Shown piece after piece: positions 8,188 through 16,440 of a stretch of DNA of 34,120 nucleotides. The notes beneath the pieces were generated by a model. The model was not told where the DNA came from, ran no database searches, and was given only the letters and a program-made list of their open reading frames with translations. The translations under genes were made by a program, and so were the position numbers. The stretch's first letter is position 1. Every line of letters starts with the position of its first letter. Source of the stretch: UMGS973 sp963609975 (GTDB lineage Bacteria > Bacillota > Clostridia > Peptostreptococcales > Anaerovoracaceae); the NCBI GenBank assembly GCA_963609975.1, contig CAVDMD010000005.1, positions 1 through 34,120 of the forward strand, read 5' to 3'.

Positions 8188-8216
8188 TTGAATAAATTTT
8201 TATCAGATGATAAAAT
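8188..8216 (+). promoter_or_regulatory. Promoter upstream of the cytidylate-kinase-like gene
   Basis: TTGAAT (8188-8193), a 17-nt spacer and TAAAAT (8211-8216). The spacer holds a TTATCA/TGATAA dyad that could be an operator. Transcription would start near 8223. Confidence 0.6.
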
Positions 8217-8222
8217 AATTAC

Positions 8223-8344
8223 AGAAACCTTGCAGGTGTATGCTTACAGGGTTTTGTTGTTTTTATAGCATGATTAAGACAATAAATGTCACTTTGCCAT
8301 TGTCGGACGGCGAAGCACATTTGTTGTCTTTTTTGTTTGCTCAT
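8223..8344 (+). ncRNA. Two-hairpin leader ending in a terminator (attenuator or small RNA)
   Basis: The roughly 120 nt after the promoter fold into two stems. AAACCTTG (8225-8232) pairs with CAGGGTTT (8247-8254), one G-U included, followed by a T-rich stretch. GACAATAAATG (8278-8288) pairs over 11 bp with CATTTGTTGTC (8328-8338), one G-U included, with an inner TTTGCC/GGCGAA helix, and ends in six T (8339-8344). This is an intrinsic terminator 43 nt before the next gene. The segment is therefore either a regulated attenuator of that gene or a free small RNA. I do not recognise the family. Confidence 0.5.
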
Positions 8345-8386
8345 ATCAGTAAAAGTAAGCGATAAAAAGCAGAACAGGAGGATTAT

Positions 8387-8992
8387 ATGATTATAACAAT
8401 AAGCAGACAAAACGGCAGCGGAGGAAGGTATATTGCAGAGAGACTGTCACAGATGCTTAATATTCCGTTTTATGACAAGGATCTTGTAACCGAGGCAGCC
8501 AAAACCGGCAATATGGATTTGACTGAAGCTGCGGAAAACGATGAGACAAGCCAGAGCAGCTATCTGGAAGGAAAGTCTCTGTACAAAGGCTTTTTTTCAA
8601 AAATGACACTCGATGACAAGCTGTTTGATCTGGAAAGCAAAATTATTCAAAACCTCGCACAGCAGGGAGATTGCATAATTGTGGGGAGATGCAGCAACTA
8701 TATTCTGCAAAAGGAAGAAACGATAGACGTCTTTTTGTATGCCTCAGATCCGGGATTCCGTATCGGCAGGAAGGTGGAATTCAACGGGCTTGACCGAAAA
8801 ACCGCAGAAAAACAGATTTTGGAGCAGGACAGAAGACGTGCGGTGTACTGCGAATATCATACAGGACATTCGTGGGCTCAAAAAGAGAATTATGATTTGT
8901 GCATCGATACGGGAAAACTTGGTGTAGATACAGCGGCAGAACTGATTGCCTGCTGCTATCAGCTAAAAAAAGGAGGAAAACAGAATGCCTAG
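8387..8992 (+). CDS. Cytidylate-kinase-like family protein
   Basis: This 201-residue P-loop protein belongs to the cytidylate-kinase-like group widespread in Clostridia. It begins ITISRQNGSGGRYIAERL with the GSGGR version of the phosphate-binding loop (about residues 9-13), then NIPFYDKDLV, IVGRCSNYIL (about 99-108) and a lid-like REFN-type region represented by LEQDRRRAVYCEY (about 146-158). True cytidylate kinase (cmk) has a different lid and NMP-binding insert, so this is not called cmk. Its substrate is unknown. It has a good AGGAGG site and its last 8 nt overlap the next gene, so the two are translationally coupled. The leader upstream contains a terminator. Confidence 0.85.
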   Translation: MIITISRQNGSGGRYIAERLSQMLNIPFYDKDLVTEAAKTGNMDLTEAAENDETSQSSYLEGKSLYKGFFSKMTLDDKLFDLESKIIQNLAQQGDCIIVGRCSNYILQKEETIDVFLYASDPGFRIGRKVEFNGLDRKTAEKQILEQDRRRAVYCEYHTGHSWAQKENYDLCIDTGKLGVDTAAELIACCYQLKKGGKQNA

Positions 8993-9467
8993 GAGCAAAA
9001 AGGAAGGAATTTTACTGAGTTTAATTATGAGTCTGGTGATGATTTATGTTATGGCGGCGTTAAATGATAATGTCAGATTAGGCGAGTTTGCAGCATCATC
9101 ATGGCTGCTGGCTCTGCAGCGGCTGCCGCTTGGGTACTGCGTGGGAATTTTGTGTGATTTGTGCATCTGCACGCCACTGTCACGCAGATTTGTTATGAAG
9201 GTGACAGAAGCTGAGGACCCGGAAATTTTCAAGGTTCTGGTTTTGCGGTTCTGCATGGTTGTGCTGATGACAGTTGCAATGACTGTTTTTTCAGTCTTTG
9301 CAGGCGGCAAAACAGGTATGGACGGAATTGCGGATTTCTTTACCTATCTGCCGTACAACTTTACCATAGCGCTGCCTGTACAGATGCTTGTCGTTGCGCC
9401 GGTATCGCTGCGCATTGCAAGATGGGGCGCATCACTGCTTACTTTGCAGAGCGCGGAAAAAAACTGA
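8985..9467 (+). CDS. DUF2798-like small membrane protein
   Basis: A 160-residue integral membrane protein with four likely membrane segments (about 9-26, 38-60, 83-105 and 118-143) and the short-loop pattern of DUF2798 proteins. The ATG at 8985 is supported by AAAGGAGG 7-8 nt upstream and overlaps the end of the kinase-like gene by 8 nt. No catalytic or transport motif is visible and the function is unknown. Coupling to a P-loop kinase-like protein is the only functional hint. Confidence 0.75.
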   Translation: MPRSKKEGILLSLIMSLVMIYVMAALNDNVRLGEFAASSWLLALQRLPLGYCVGILCDLCICTPLSRRFVMKVTEAEDPEIFKVLVLRFCMVVLMTVAMTVFSVFAGGKTGMDGIADFFTYLPYNFTIALPVQMLVVAPVSLRIARWGASLLTLQSAEKN

Positions 9468-9479
9468 AAAAATTTCAGG

Positions 9480-9515
9480 CTCCCTATTGACATATGGTTT
9501 AATAGGGAGTAGTAT
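9480..9515 (+). promoter_or_regulatory. Promoter of the metal-efflux operon, overlapped by a 9-bp dyad
   Basis: A perfect TTGACA (9487-9492), 17-nt spacer and TAGTAT (9510-9515). CTCCCTATT (9480-9488) and AATAGGGAG (9501-9509) are a perfect inverted repeat spanning the -35 and spacer. It could be a hairpin ending the previous operon or a second regulator site. Confidence 0.65.
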
Positions 9516-9524
9516 ATAGGCAAC

Positions 9525-9552
9525 AATTAAACAATTGCTTAATCGTTTAATT
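9525..9552. promoter_or_regulatory. Candidate ArsR/SmtB operator
   Basis: AATTAAAC (9525-9532) and GTTTAATT (9545-9552) form a perfect 8-bp dyad with a 12-bp spacer, just downstream of the -10 and 16 bp before the arsR-type start codon. Position and AT-rich form fit self-repression by the ArsR-family protein encoded next. Confidence 0.65.
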
Positions 9553-9568
9553 AAAAGGAGGAGTACCT

Positions 9569-9919
9569 ATGAACAAATTACCGCATGACCATGGTACCAG
9601 CAGCGAGTTTCTTGAAGCCAGACCCTCAGAGGAAACCTTTGGCAGAGCCTCGGATGCGTTTTCGCTGATAGGCGATTCGACAAGACTCAAAATATTATGG
9701 CTCCTGTGTCACAGCGAGGAATGCGTCATAAATATTGCGGCGGCGATTGATATGAGCTCTCCCGCAGTATCGCACCATCTCAAAGTGCTCAGGCAGGCAG
9801 GCGTGATAACCTCTAAGAGAGTAGGCAAAGAGGCATATTATACTCTTGCAGATACCGAGGAGGCAGAGATTATTCACAATGCAATAGACAGGATACTGGA
9901 CATCAAATGCAGCAGATAA
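9569..9919 (+). CDS. ArsR/SmtB-family metal-responsive repressor
   Basis: A 116-residue winged-helix repressor expected to release DNA when it binds a metal ion. The family core is clear: FSLIGDSTRLKILWLLCHSEECVINIA (about 31-57) and the recognition helix SPAVSHHLKVLRQAGV (about 64-79), then the wing KRVGKEAYYTL. The canonical CadC ELCVCDL motif is absent; ECVINIA sits there instead, so at most one cysteine is at the alpha-3 position. Histidines in the N-terminal HDH and acidic/His residues in the last helix (DTEEAEIIHNAID) are other candidate ligands. It heads an operon with an HMA protein and a P1B ATPase, so zinc, cadmium or lead are the likely signals. The operator at 9525-9552 suggests autorepression. 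Confidence 0.93.
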   Translation: MNKLPHDHGTSSEFLEARPSEETFGRASDAFSLIGDSTRLKILWLLCHSEECVINIAAAIDMSSPAVSHHLKVLRQAGVITSKRVGKEAYYTLADTEEAEIIHNAIDRILDIKCSR

Positions 9920-9959
9920 ATATGTTTGAAACAAAATATAAATAAAAGGAGATTTAACC

Positions 9960-10175
9960 ATGAAAAGATCATTCAAACTCGAGAACCTGGACTGTGCAAA
10001 CTGCGCAGCCAAAATGGAAGAAGCAATCAACAGGCTTGATTCAGTTGACAAGGCAGTTATCAGCTTTATGACACAAAGGCTTACAATCGAAACCGAAAAC
10101 GATATGGATGAGGTTCTGGACCAGTGCCAGAAGGCTATCAACAGGGTTGAGGATGACTGCAAAATAGTGAGATAG
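9960..10175 (+). CDS. Free-standing heavy-metal-associated (HMA) domain protein
   Basis: A 71-residue ferredoxin-like HMA domain with the metal motif D11-C12-A-N-C15 in the first loop. In most P1B ATPases this domain is fused at the N-terminus; here it is a separate chaperone-like protein whose stop codon is 2 nt before the ATPase start. A DCxxC loop with a neighbouring aspartate is common in zinc/cadmium-type HMA domains, whereas copper ones usually have MxCxxC. It probably passes metal to the ATPase. Confidence 0.9.
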   Translation: MKRSFKLENLDCANCAAKMEEAINRLDSVDKAVISFMTQRLTIETENDMDEVLDQCQKAINRVEDDCKIVR

Positions 10176-10177
10176 TT

Positions 10178-12010
10178 ATGGATAAGAAAAAAAAGAAAAA
10201 GCTGATATGTATAATAGCGGCGGCGGTACTGCTTGCTGCCGGCATTGTTGTCAAGCATACGGCAGGAGGCCCTGCGGTAATCATTCTTCTTATTCCGGCA
10301 TATATTATAGCAGGATACGGACCTCTCATAAAAGCTGCGAAGAATATATCGCACGGGCAGATATTTGACGAGAATTTCCTTATGGCGATTGCTACTGTCG
10401 GAGCGCTTGCGCTTGGAGAATATGACGAAGCGGTTGCAGTAATGCTGTTTTATCAGATCGGGGAGTTCTTTGAGGATTACGCTGTTGACAAATCGAGAAA
10501 ATCGGTTGCGGCGCTTATGGATATAAGGCCTGACTTTGCAGTCGTTCTAAAAGACGGCAAAGAGGAGACTGTGGATCCGTATGACGTCAATATAGATGAT
10601 ATTGTGCTGGTTAAGCCCGGAGAAAAAATCCCTCTTGACGGCACTGTTATCGAGGGCAGCTCCTCAGTTGACACATCATCGCTTACCGGCGAGGCTCTGC
10701 CGAGAGACATTGAGGCCGGAGATGAGGTTATAAGCGGGTGTATCAACCTTTCGGGCGTTATCAAAATCAGTGTAACGAGTATGTTTGAAGAATCCACTGT
10801 ATCAAAAATACTTGAAATGGTGGAGAACGCATCAAGCCGCAAGGCTCCTGTGGAGAACTTCATAACAAAATTTGCGAAATATTACACGCCGGCGGTTGTA
10901 TTTTCTGCCATTGCGCTTGCGATAATACCGCCGCTTGCAATAGCTGACGCCACCTTCAGCACATGGATATACAGGGCGCTGCTGTTCCTTGTTGTATCCT
11001 GTCCGTGTGCTCTGGTAATTTCGATTCCTATGAGCTTTTTCAGCGGTATAGGTGCAGCCTCCGCAAGAGGCGTGCTTGTCAAGGGCGGCAACTATCTGCA
11101 GATATTATCTAAAGTCAATACTGTCATATTTGACAAAACAGGTACCCTTACAACAGGCAGATTCAAAGTGGACAAGATCTGCGGTGACAATCCCGATGAG
11201 CTGCTGGCGCTTGCAGCGGCCTGCGAGCAGTATTCAAACCATCCGATTGCCGTATCGGTCAGAGAGGCATACAGCGGGGAGATATATGCGGCAGATGATG
11301 TGCAGGAGATAGCCGGCAGAGGTATCAAAGCTGTTATTGACGGCAAAGAGGTATATGCGGGCAATGCCAAGCTTATGCGCGAGCTTGACATCGGCAATCT
11401 TCCTGATGTCACAGGAACCACGCTTGTTCATCTGGCATACCGTGACAGATATCTGGGATATATTTCGGTTACGGATACTATTAAAGAGGATACTGCGGAG
11501 GGACTCAAAGCCCTCAAGGATATAGGGGTTACAGACCTTGTAATGCTTACAGGCGACAACAGAGAAACCGCTGATAAGGTTGCGGAGCAGACAGGAATCA
11601 CAGAGGTTCATGCCAATCTGCTTCCGGAGGACAAGGTGGCGATTGCTGAGCAGATTCTTGACAGAGGCAGAATCGCAGCCTTTGTCGGAGACGGAGTAAA
11701 CGATGCTCCCGTACTTGCAAGAGTTGATGCGGGAATTGCCATGGGCGGTCTTGGCTCTGCGGCGGCTATGGAAGCTGCAGATGTGGTTATAATGGATGAC
11801 AACCCCAAAAAGATTTCTCTGGCAATCAGGATAGGGCGCAAGACGGTAAGACTTGCCAGGGAAAACATATGGTTTGCCCTTGTCATTAAGCTGCTGGTGC
11901 TTATCTTGGGCGCACTGGGCCTTGTAAATATGTGGGCTGCGGTATTCGCCGATGTGGGTGTTGCCGTAATAGCAATTGCAAATTCCATGAGAGCCCTCAG
12001 GGTTAAGTAA
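10178..12010 (+). CDS. P1B-type zinc/cadmium/lead-exporting ATPase
   Basis: A 610-residue heavy-metal efflux pump. It has the C275-P-C277 membrane metal site, phosphorylation motif DKTGT (D319), the HP dipeptide in SNHPIAV, TGDN, and GDGVNDAP (504-511). In the last membrane pair a lysine in LVIKLLVL and an aspartate in AVFADVGVAVIAIANSMRALR match the P1B-2 pattern (ZntA/CadA), so zinc, cadmium or lead is favoured over copper. There is no N-terminal HMA domain; it is encoded by the preceding gene, 2 nt away. A run of lysines follows the start and I see no separate strong ribosome site, which suggests translational coupling. Confidence 0.94.
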   Translation: MDKKKKKKLICIIAAAVLLAAGIVVKHTAGGPAVIILLIPAYIIAGYGPLIKAAKNISHGQIFDENFLMAIATVGALALGEYDEAVAVMLFYQIGEFFEDYAVDKSRKSVAALMDIRPDFAVVLKDGKEETVDPYDVNIDDIVLVKPGEKIPLDGTVIEGSSSVDTSSLTGEALPRDIEAGDEVISGCINLSGVIKISVTSMFEESTVSKILEMVENASSRKAPVENFITKFAKYYTPAVVFSAIALAIIPPLAIADATFSTWIYRALLFLVVSCPCALVISIPMSFFSGIGAASARGVLVKGGNYLQILSKVNTVIFDKTGTLTTGRFKVDKICGDNPDELLALAAACEQYSNHPIAVSVREAYSGEIYAADDVQEIAGRGIKAVIDGKEVYAGNAKLMRELDIGNLPDVTGTTLVHLAYRDRYLGYISVTDTIKEDTAEGLKALKDIGVTDLVMLTGDNRETADKVAEQTGITEVHANLLPEDKVAIAEQILDRGRIAAFVGDGVNDAPVLARVDAGIAMGGLGSAAAMEAADVVIMDDNPKKISLAIRIGRKTVRLARENIWFALVIKLLVLILGALGLVNMWAAVFADVGVAVIAIANSMRALRVK

Positions 12011-12053
12011 ATTAAAATGCACAAACAAGCAAGCTGATTGCTGTAAAATACGG

Positions 12054-12107
12054 ACAGGCAGTTCTCCGGCCGGCATATATTGCAGGCCGGCGGGCTGTCT
12101 GTTTTTT
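12054..12107 (+). terminator. Strong intrinsic terminator of the metal-efflux operon
   Basis: ACAGGCAG (12054-12061) pairs with CTGTCTGT (12095-12102, one G-U), and an inner CCGGCC/GGCCGG helix stacks on it. A run of T reaches 12107. Confidence 0.9.
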
Positions 12108-12125
12108 ATGTTATTTGATAAAGAA

Positions 12126-12155
12126 CTGGAAAAACGCGCGAAAATATAGTATAAT
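12126..12155 (+). promoter_or_regulatory. Probable promoter of the two-component operon
   Basis: A perfect TATAAT (12150-12155) lies 50 bp before the regulator start. The -35 region at 12126-12132 (CTGGAAA) is a poor match, so activation by a regulator, perhaps the encoded one, is possible. Confidence 0.45.
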
Positions 12156-12205
12156 ACAACCAACTATGTTTAATATGTAAATTAAGAACCTGAGAGGTAT
12201 GGAAT

Positions 12206-12895
12206 ATGAGCAAACTGATTTATGCAGCAGATGACGAGCTTAATATACGTCAGCTGATACAGTCTTTCCTCGAAGAGGAGGGCTACGAGGTTGAAACCTT
12301 TGAAACCGGAGACGCGCTTTTGGAGAAATTCAAACAAAAACCAAGCGATCTGGTAATACTTGATGTTATGATGCCGGGAACAGACGGACTTTCCATATGC
12401 AACACAATAAGGAAATTCTCATCGGTTCCGATACTGATACTGACGGCAAGAGATACGACAGCCGACTATGTTACAGGTATTACATTAGGCTGTGATGACT
12501 ATTTCACCAAGCCGTTCTCACCTGTAATGCTTACGATGAGAGTAAAGGCAATGTTCAGGAGAGTGGAGCTTGACAAGGCAATTCCGTATGACGAAAAACT
12601 GGAATACGGAGACATAGAGATAATGCCAAAGCAAAAGGTCGCCAAATGCAAAGGCGCAGACCTCAAACTGACAATAACCGAGCTGAATGTGCTGCAGTAT
12701 CTTATGGAGAAAAACGGCAATGCAGTATCAAGAGATGAGCTGCTCGAAAAAATCTGGGGCTATACCAGTGAAGTTGAAACCAGAGTTACAGACGACAACA
12801 TCAAACGAATCCGCAAAAAAATGAACCAGCAGGGAAGCAACGTGGAAATCGTTACGGTATGGGGCTACGGCTTCAAGCTGGCAATAAAGGAATAG
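12206..12895 (+). CDS. OmpR/PhoB-family response regulator
   Basis: A 229-residue two-domain regulator. The receiver has acidic residues D9-D10-E11, phospho-acceptor D53 in VILDVMMPG, T80 in LILTAR and K102 in TKPF. The C-terminal winged-helix domain (about 130-228) has LTITELNVLQYLMEKNGNAVSRDELLEKIWGY and the closing VWGYGFKL typical of DNA-binding OmpR members. It is followed after 3 nt by its sensor kinase. The stimulus and target genes cannot be read from the window; the adjacent metal operon belongs to another transcription unit. Confidence 0.95.
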   Translation: MSKLIYAADDELNIRQLIQSFLEEEGYEVETFETGDALLEKFKQKPSDLVILDVMMPGTDGLSICNTIRKFSSVPILILTARDTTADYVTGITLGCDDYFTKPFSPVMLTMRVKAMFRRVELDKAIPYDEKLEYGDIEIMPKQKVAKCKGADLKLTITELNVLQYLMEKNGNAVSRDELLEKIWGYTSEVETRVTDDNIKRIRKKMNQQGSNVEIVTVWGYGFKLAIKE

Positions 12896-12898
12896 ACA

Positions 12899-14407
12899 AT
12901 GAAAAGCCTGAGAAAACGACTGCTGGGACTGCCTGTAGTTATAGTTGTTATAGTTTCTGTTGCGGTAATGCTGCTGTTCAATATAGTTGTAAGCGGATAT
13001 GTTAACAATCAGGTTGAGCAGAGCATGAACAGCTTCAGAGAATACCATGTGGCTATAGACAATCTTCAGGAAAAAATAGACAAAATTCAGAACCAGAGCG
13101 ACAAAAACGAAAGCGACCTGTCAAAATCGGAGACCGAAATGAATCTGCTGACCGAGAGCTTTAACAGCAGCAACAATTCGGTTACAACCCAGATGGTGGT
13201 GCTTGACGATCCGGAGTATATCAGCGATTATGCCACCGACATAGAAAAAAAGCTTATCAGCTACTACAACGAAAACAGTGAGGAAATCGCCAGAGAGGTT
13301 ATAGTCGAGGCCAAAATCGACAAAGAAACCTACTGCCTCAGCACTGCAAAATTCAGAGTGTACGGCGAAGAAAAAAGCAATGTTCTGATATATACCAACA
13401 TATCATCTATAAACGGGATGATAAATTCACTCAACAGACTGCTGATAATAGTGGTTGCCGCCGTAGGCCTTATAGGCATACTGATAGGCTTTGGCATGAC
13501 CAAAAGCATCAGCGCGTCGCTTTACGGACTCAGAGAATTCATACACGGACTCAGGACCGAGGACGGCGACAGAAGCAAGGATCATATATATTACAAAGAG
13601 TTTATGGAGATGGCAAATTTTATGGAAGATCTGTCGGATGAACTGATGGCCTCCCAGAAGCTCCAGAAGCTCATATTCCAGAACGCCTCCCACGAGCTTA
13701 GAACTCCGCTTATGTCGATACAGGGATATGCCGAGGGAATTGCCACCAATGTACTCAAAAACCATCAGAGCGCGGCGCAGGTAATAATCACCGAAAGCAA
13801 AAAAATGTCCGAGCTTGTCGATGAAATGCTGTATATATCCAGAATGGACGAGAACCCTATCAAAGAAGAGGATATGACGGTTATAGATCTCAGACAGGTT
13901 ATCGAATACTGCAGAGAGGAAGTCTGCGTCATAGGCGACAAAAAAGGCGTCGTTATAATTGAGAGTCTTGACGGAGGCAACTATTTTGTCAAGGCTGACG
14001 AAAGACAGATAACCAAAGCCATCTCGAATGTGATGTCAAACGGCATCAGATACGCCGAAAACAAACTGGCCATTACAGCCTCGGTGGGAGATGAGATTAC
14101 AATATCGATTGCAGATGACGGCAAGGGTATCAGCGAGAACGATCTGCCGCACATATTCGACAGATTCTACAAAGGTGAGGGCGGCAATTTCGGAATAGGG
14201 CTTGCCATTACCAAAGACATCATCGAAAGACACGGCGGCAGCATTACCGCAGAGAATATGGAGCAGGGAGCCAGATTTACAATTACGCTTCCGGCGGTTC
14301 ATATTGAAACTGACGATGACGAGCTTTTATCAAACGGCGTTGCCGCACCGGATGTTTCAATAAGTGAAATAATCGAAAACATACCCGACGAGGACAAACA
14401 GCTTTGA
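12899..14407 (+). CDS. Membrane sensor histidine kinase
   Basis: A 502-residue kinase paired with the preceding regulator. Membrane segments lie at about 12-35 and 178-200 and enclose an extracytoplasmic sensor of about 140 residues, whose first part is a likely coiled coil rich in Lys/Asp/Ser. A linker leads to the H-box with H265 in NASHELRTPL, the N-box ISNVMSNGIRYAEN, the G1 box ADDGKGI and the F/G2 boxes FDRFYKGEGGNFGIGLAI. After the ATPase domain there is an unusual acidic tail of about 35 residues (from VHIETDDDE). AAGGA near the end of the regulator gene serves as ribosome site. The ligand is unknown. Confidence 0.94.
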   Translation: MKSLRKRLLGLPVVIVVIVSVAVMLLFNIVVSGYVNNQVEQSMNSFREYHVAIDNLQEKIDKIQNQSDKNESDLSKSETEMNLLTESFNSSNNSVTTQMVVLDDPEYISDYATDIEKKLISYYNENSEEIAREVIVEAKIDKETYCLSTAKFRVYGEEKSNVLIYTNISSINGMINSLNRLLIIVVAAVGLIGILIGFGMTKSISASLYGLREFIHGLRTEDGDRSKDHIYYKEFMEMANFMEDLSDELMASQKLQKLIFQNASHELRTPLMSIQGYAEGIATNVLKNHQSAAQVIITESKKMSELVDEMLYISRMDENPIKEEDMTVIDLRQVIEYCREEVCVIGDKKGVVIIESLDGGNYFVKADERQITKAISNVMSNGIRYAENKLAITASVGDEITISIADDGKGISENDLPHIFDRFYKGEGGNFGIGLAITKDIIERHGGSITAENMEQGARFTITLPAVHIETDDDELLSNGVAAPDVSISEIIENIPDEDKQL

Positions 14408-14426
14408 AGGGACAGAGCGCAGGGTG

Positions 14427-14455
14427 TTTACTTTGTGCGCATTTGTTGATATAAT
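14427..14455 (+). promoter_or_regulatory. Promoter of the greA-asnS unit
   Basis: TTTACT (14427-14432), a 17-nt spacer and a perfect TATAAT (14450-14455), 33 bp before greA. Confidence 0.7.
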
Positions 14456-14488
14456 AGTTTAATTAACTGGTTGAAGGGAGATTAAAGA

Positions 14489-14962
14489 ATGTCAGAAGAA
14501 ATCTTACTAACCCAGGAGGGGTTTGACAAAATAGTTGCGGAGCACGACCATCTCGTTGCGGTTGGCCGTAAGGAAGTTGCAGAGAAGCTCAAGGAAGCCA
14601 TATCATACGGAGATCTTTCGGAGAACTCCGAGTATGACGCAGCCAAAAACGAACAGGCGGAGCTTGAGATCAAGATACTTCAGCTTGAAGACAAAATCAG
14701 AAAAGCCAAGATCATAGACGGCAGCGAGGCTGCGGACGATCAGGTCAGCATAGGACAGAACGTTAAAATCAAAGACATGGCAGACGGCGATATTATGGAA
14801 TTCAAAATCGTCGGAGTTTCGGAGGCGGATCCTGTAGAGGGCAAAATCTCAAACGATTCCCCTGTGGGTGCGGCGCTTCTTGGCAAAAAAGCGGGAGATC
14901 TGGTAGAAGTGCAGACCCCTGACGGTATCAGAGAATACACGATTGTAGATATATTCAAATAA
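14489..14962 (+). CDS. greA: Transcription elongation factor GreA
   Basis: GreA enters the secondary channel of RNA polymerase and triggers cleavage of backtracked RNA. The 157-residue protein has the N-terminal coiled coil with the acidic tip GDLSENSEYDAAK (about 41-53) that supplies the catalytic Asp/Glu, and the C-terminal FKBP-like domain ending SPVGAALLGKKAGDLVEVQTPDGIREYTIVDI. Length and layout are standard. A clear GGGAG site and its own promoter precede it. In many Bacillota greA is followed by lysS; here asnS and a nucleotidase gene lie between greA and the class I lysS. Confidence 0.97.
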   Translation: MSEEILLTQEGFDKIVAEHDHLVAVGRKEVAEKLKEAISYGDLSENSEYDAAKNEQAELEIKILQLEDKIRKAKIIDGSEAADDQVSIGQNVKIKDMADGDIMEFKIVGVSEADPVEGKISNDSPVGAALLGKKAGDLVEVQTPDGIREYTIVDIFK

Positions 14963-14972
14963 AACAACAGAC

Positions 14973-15000
14973 AGAGAAGCCTGCGGTATGCGGCTTCTCT
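14973..15000 (+). other. Hairpin between greA and asnS
   Basis: AGAGAAGCC (14973-14981) and GGCTTCTCT (14992-15000) form a perfect 9-bp stem with a 10-nt loop, but the sequence after it (TGTGACC) is not T-rich. It is more likely a processing or mRNA-stability element, or a weak terminator. It lacks the TGGxACCGCG box of a T-box leader. Confidence 0.5.
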
Positions 15001-15027
15001 TGTGACCATATCAAAGGAGTTGGACAA

Positions 15028-16422
15028 ATGGACAGTATTAGACTCAGAGATCTGTTTAGAAACACATCAGAATACGAAAACAAAGAGATTGTTGTGTACG
15101 GCTGGATCAGAAACAACAGAAATTCAAACAAATTCGGATTTATAGAGCTGAATGACGGTACGTTTTTTAAGTCCGTACAGGTGGTGTACGAAGAAGAATT
15201 TATTTCTAATTTCGAGGAGATTTCCAAAGCCTATGTTGCAACGGCTCTCAAAGTGACAGGTACGCTTGTGCCTACACCGAATGCAAAACAGCCGTTTGAA
15301 ATCAAAGCGACGGAGATTGAGATAGAGGGGACGTCAACACCCGACTATCCGCTTCAGCCCAAAAAACACAGCATGGAGTTTCTCAGAGAGATAGCTCATT
15401 TAAGACCGAGAAGCAATACGTTTTCTGCCGTGTTCAGAGTAAGATCTCTTACAGCCTATGCGCTTCATCAGTTCTTTCAGGAGAGAGATTTCGTGTACGC
15501 CCACACCCCTATAATCACAGCTTCGGACTGCGAGGGCGCAGGCGAGATGTTTCAGGTTACAACCATGGATCTTAACAATATTCCGAAGAACGGTGACGGC
15601 ACTGTGGATTTCAGCGGAGACTTCTTTGCAAAGCCCGCAAACCTTACGGTAAGCGGACAGCTTGAAGGCGAGGCCATGGCCATGGCATTCAGAAACATAT
15701 ACACCTTCGGACCTACCTTCAGAGCCGAAAACTCAAACACCGCAAGACACGCGTCAGAGTTCTGGATGATAGAGCCGGAGATAGCATTTGCGGACCTTGA
15801 GGACATCATGGTGCTGGCAGAGGACATGATTAAATACGTTATCGGCTATGTCCTTCAGAATGCTCCTGAGGAAATGGAGTTTTTCAACCGTTTCATAGAT
15901 AAGGGACTTCTTGACAGACTTGACAACATCGTTAATTCCGACTTCGCAAGAATAACCTATACCGAAGCGGTGGACATCCTCAAAAAATCGGACAAAAAAT
16001 TCCAGTACCCTGTTGAGTGGGGCATCGACCTGCAGACAGAGCACGAAAGATACATTACCGAAGAGGTATTCAAAAAACCTGTATTCGTAACTGACTATCC
16101 AAAGGAAATCAAAGCCTTCTATATGAGGCTCAATGATGATAACAGGACAGTTGCGGCGGTTGACCTTCTGGTTCCGGGCGTCGGTGAGATTATCGGCGGC
16201 AGCCAGAGAGAAGAAAGATACGACGAGCTTGTGGCAAGAATCGAAGCGAACGGTATGACAAGAGAGGATTACTGGTGGTATCTTGACCTCAGGAAATACG
16301 GCGGAGTCAAGCACGCGGGCTATGGTCTGGGATTTGAAAGAATTATTATGTATATTACGGGAATGAGCAATATCAGAGATGTGCTGCCGTTCCCAAGAAC
16401 GCCAAAATCAGCGGAATTCTAA
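15028..16422 (+). CDS. asnS: Asparaginyl-tRNA synthetase
   Basis: A class IIb synthetase that charges tRNA-Asn with asparagine. The 464 residues comprise an N-terminal OB-fold anticodon-binding domain (about 1-110, VVYGWIRNNRNSNKFGFIELNDG) and the catalytic core: motif 2 FRAENSNTARHASEFWMIEPE (from about 231) and motif 3 GLGFERIIMYITGMSNIRDVLPFPR (from about 433). The asparagine-type specificity pocket and the PRTPKSAEF ending separate it from AspRS. AAAGGAG lies just before the ATG. It is downstream of greA with only a hairpin between, so the two are probably co-transcribed. Confidence 0.96.
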   Translation: MDSIRLRDLFRNTSEYENKEIVVYGWIRNNRNSNKFGFIELNDGTFFKSVQVVYEEEFISNFEEISKAYVATALKVTGTLVPTPNAKQPFEIKATEIEIEGTSTPDYPLQPKKHSMEFLREIAHLRPRSNTFSAVFRVRSLTAYALHQFFQERDFVYAHTPIITASDCEGAGEMFQVTTMDLNNIPKNGDGTVDFSGDFFAKPANLTVSGQLEGEAMAMAFRNIYTFGPTFRAENSNTARHASEFWMIEPEIAFADLEDIMVLAEDMIKYVIGYVLQNAPEEMEFFNRFIDKGLLDRLDNIVNSDFARITYTEAVDILKKSDKKFQYPVEWGIDLQTEHERYITEEVFKKPVFVTDYPKEIKAFYMRLNDDNRTVAAVDLLVPGVGEIIGGSQREERYDELVARIEANGMTREDYWWYLDLRKYGGVKHAGYGLGFERIIMYITGMSNIRDVLPFPRTPKSAEF

Positions 16423-16440
16423 TTGTTTGGGAGATTAATT

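Noticed and set aside
11234..12163. A 309-codon open frame on the - strand
   Set aside because: It lies opposite the P1B ATPase, whose motifs are all intact, and it crosses that operon's terminator.
14963..15027. T-box leader before asnS
   Set aside because: Only one hairpin is present, and the conserved T-box sequence and Stem I features are missing. The same is true before lysS and serS.
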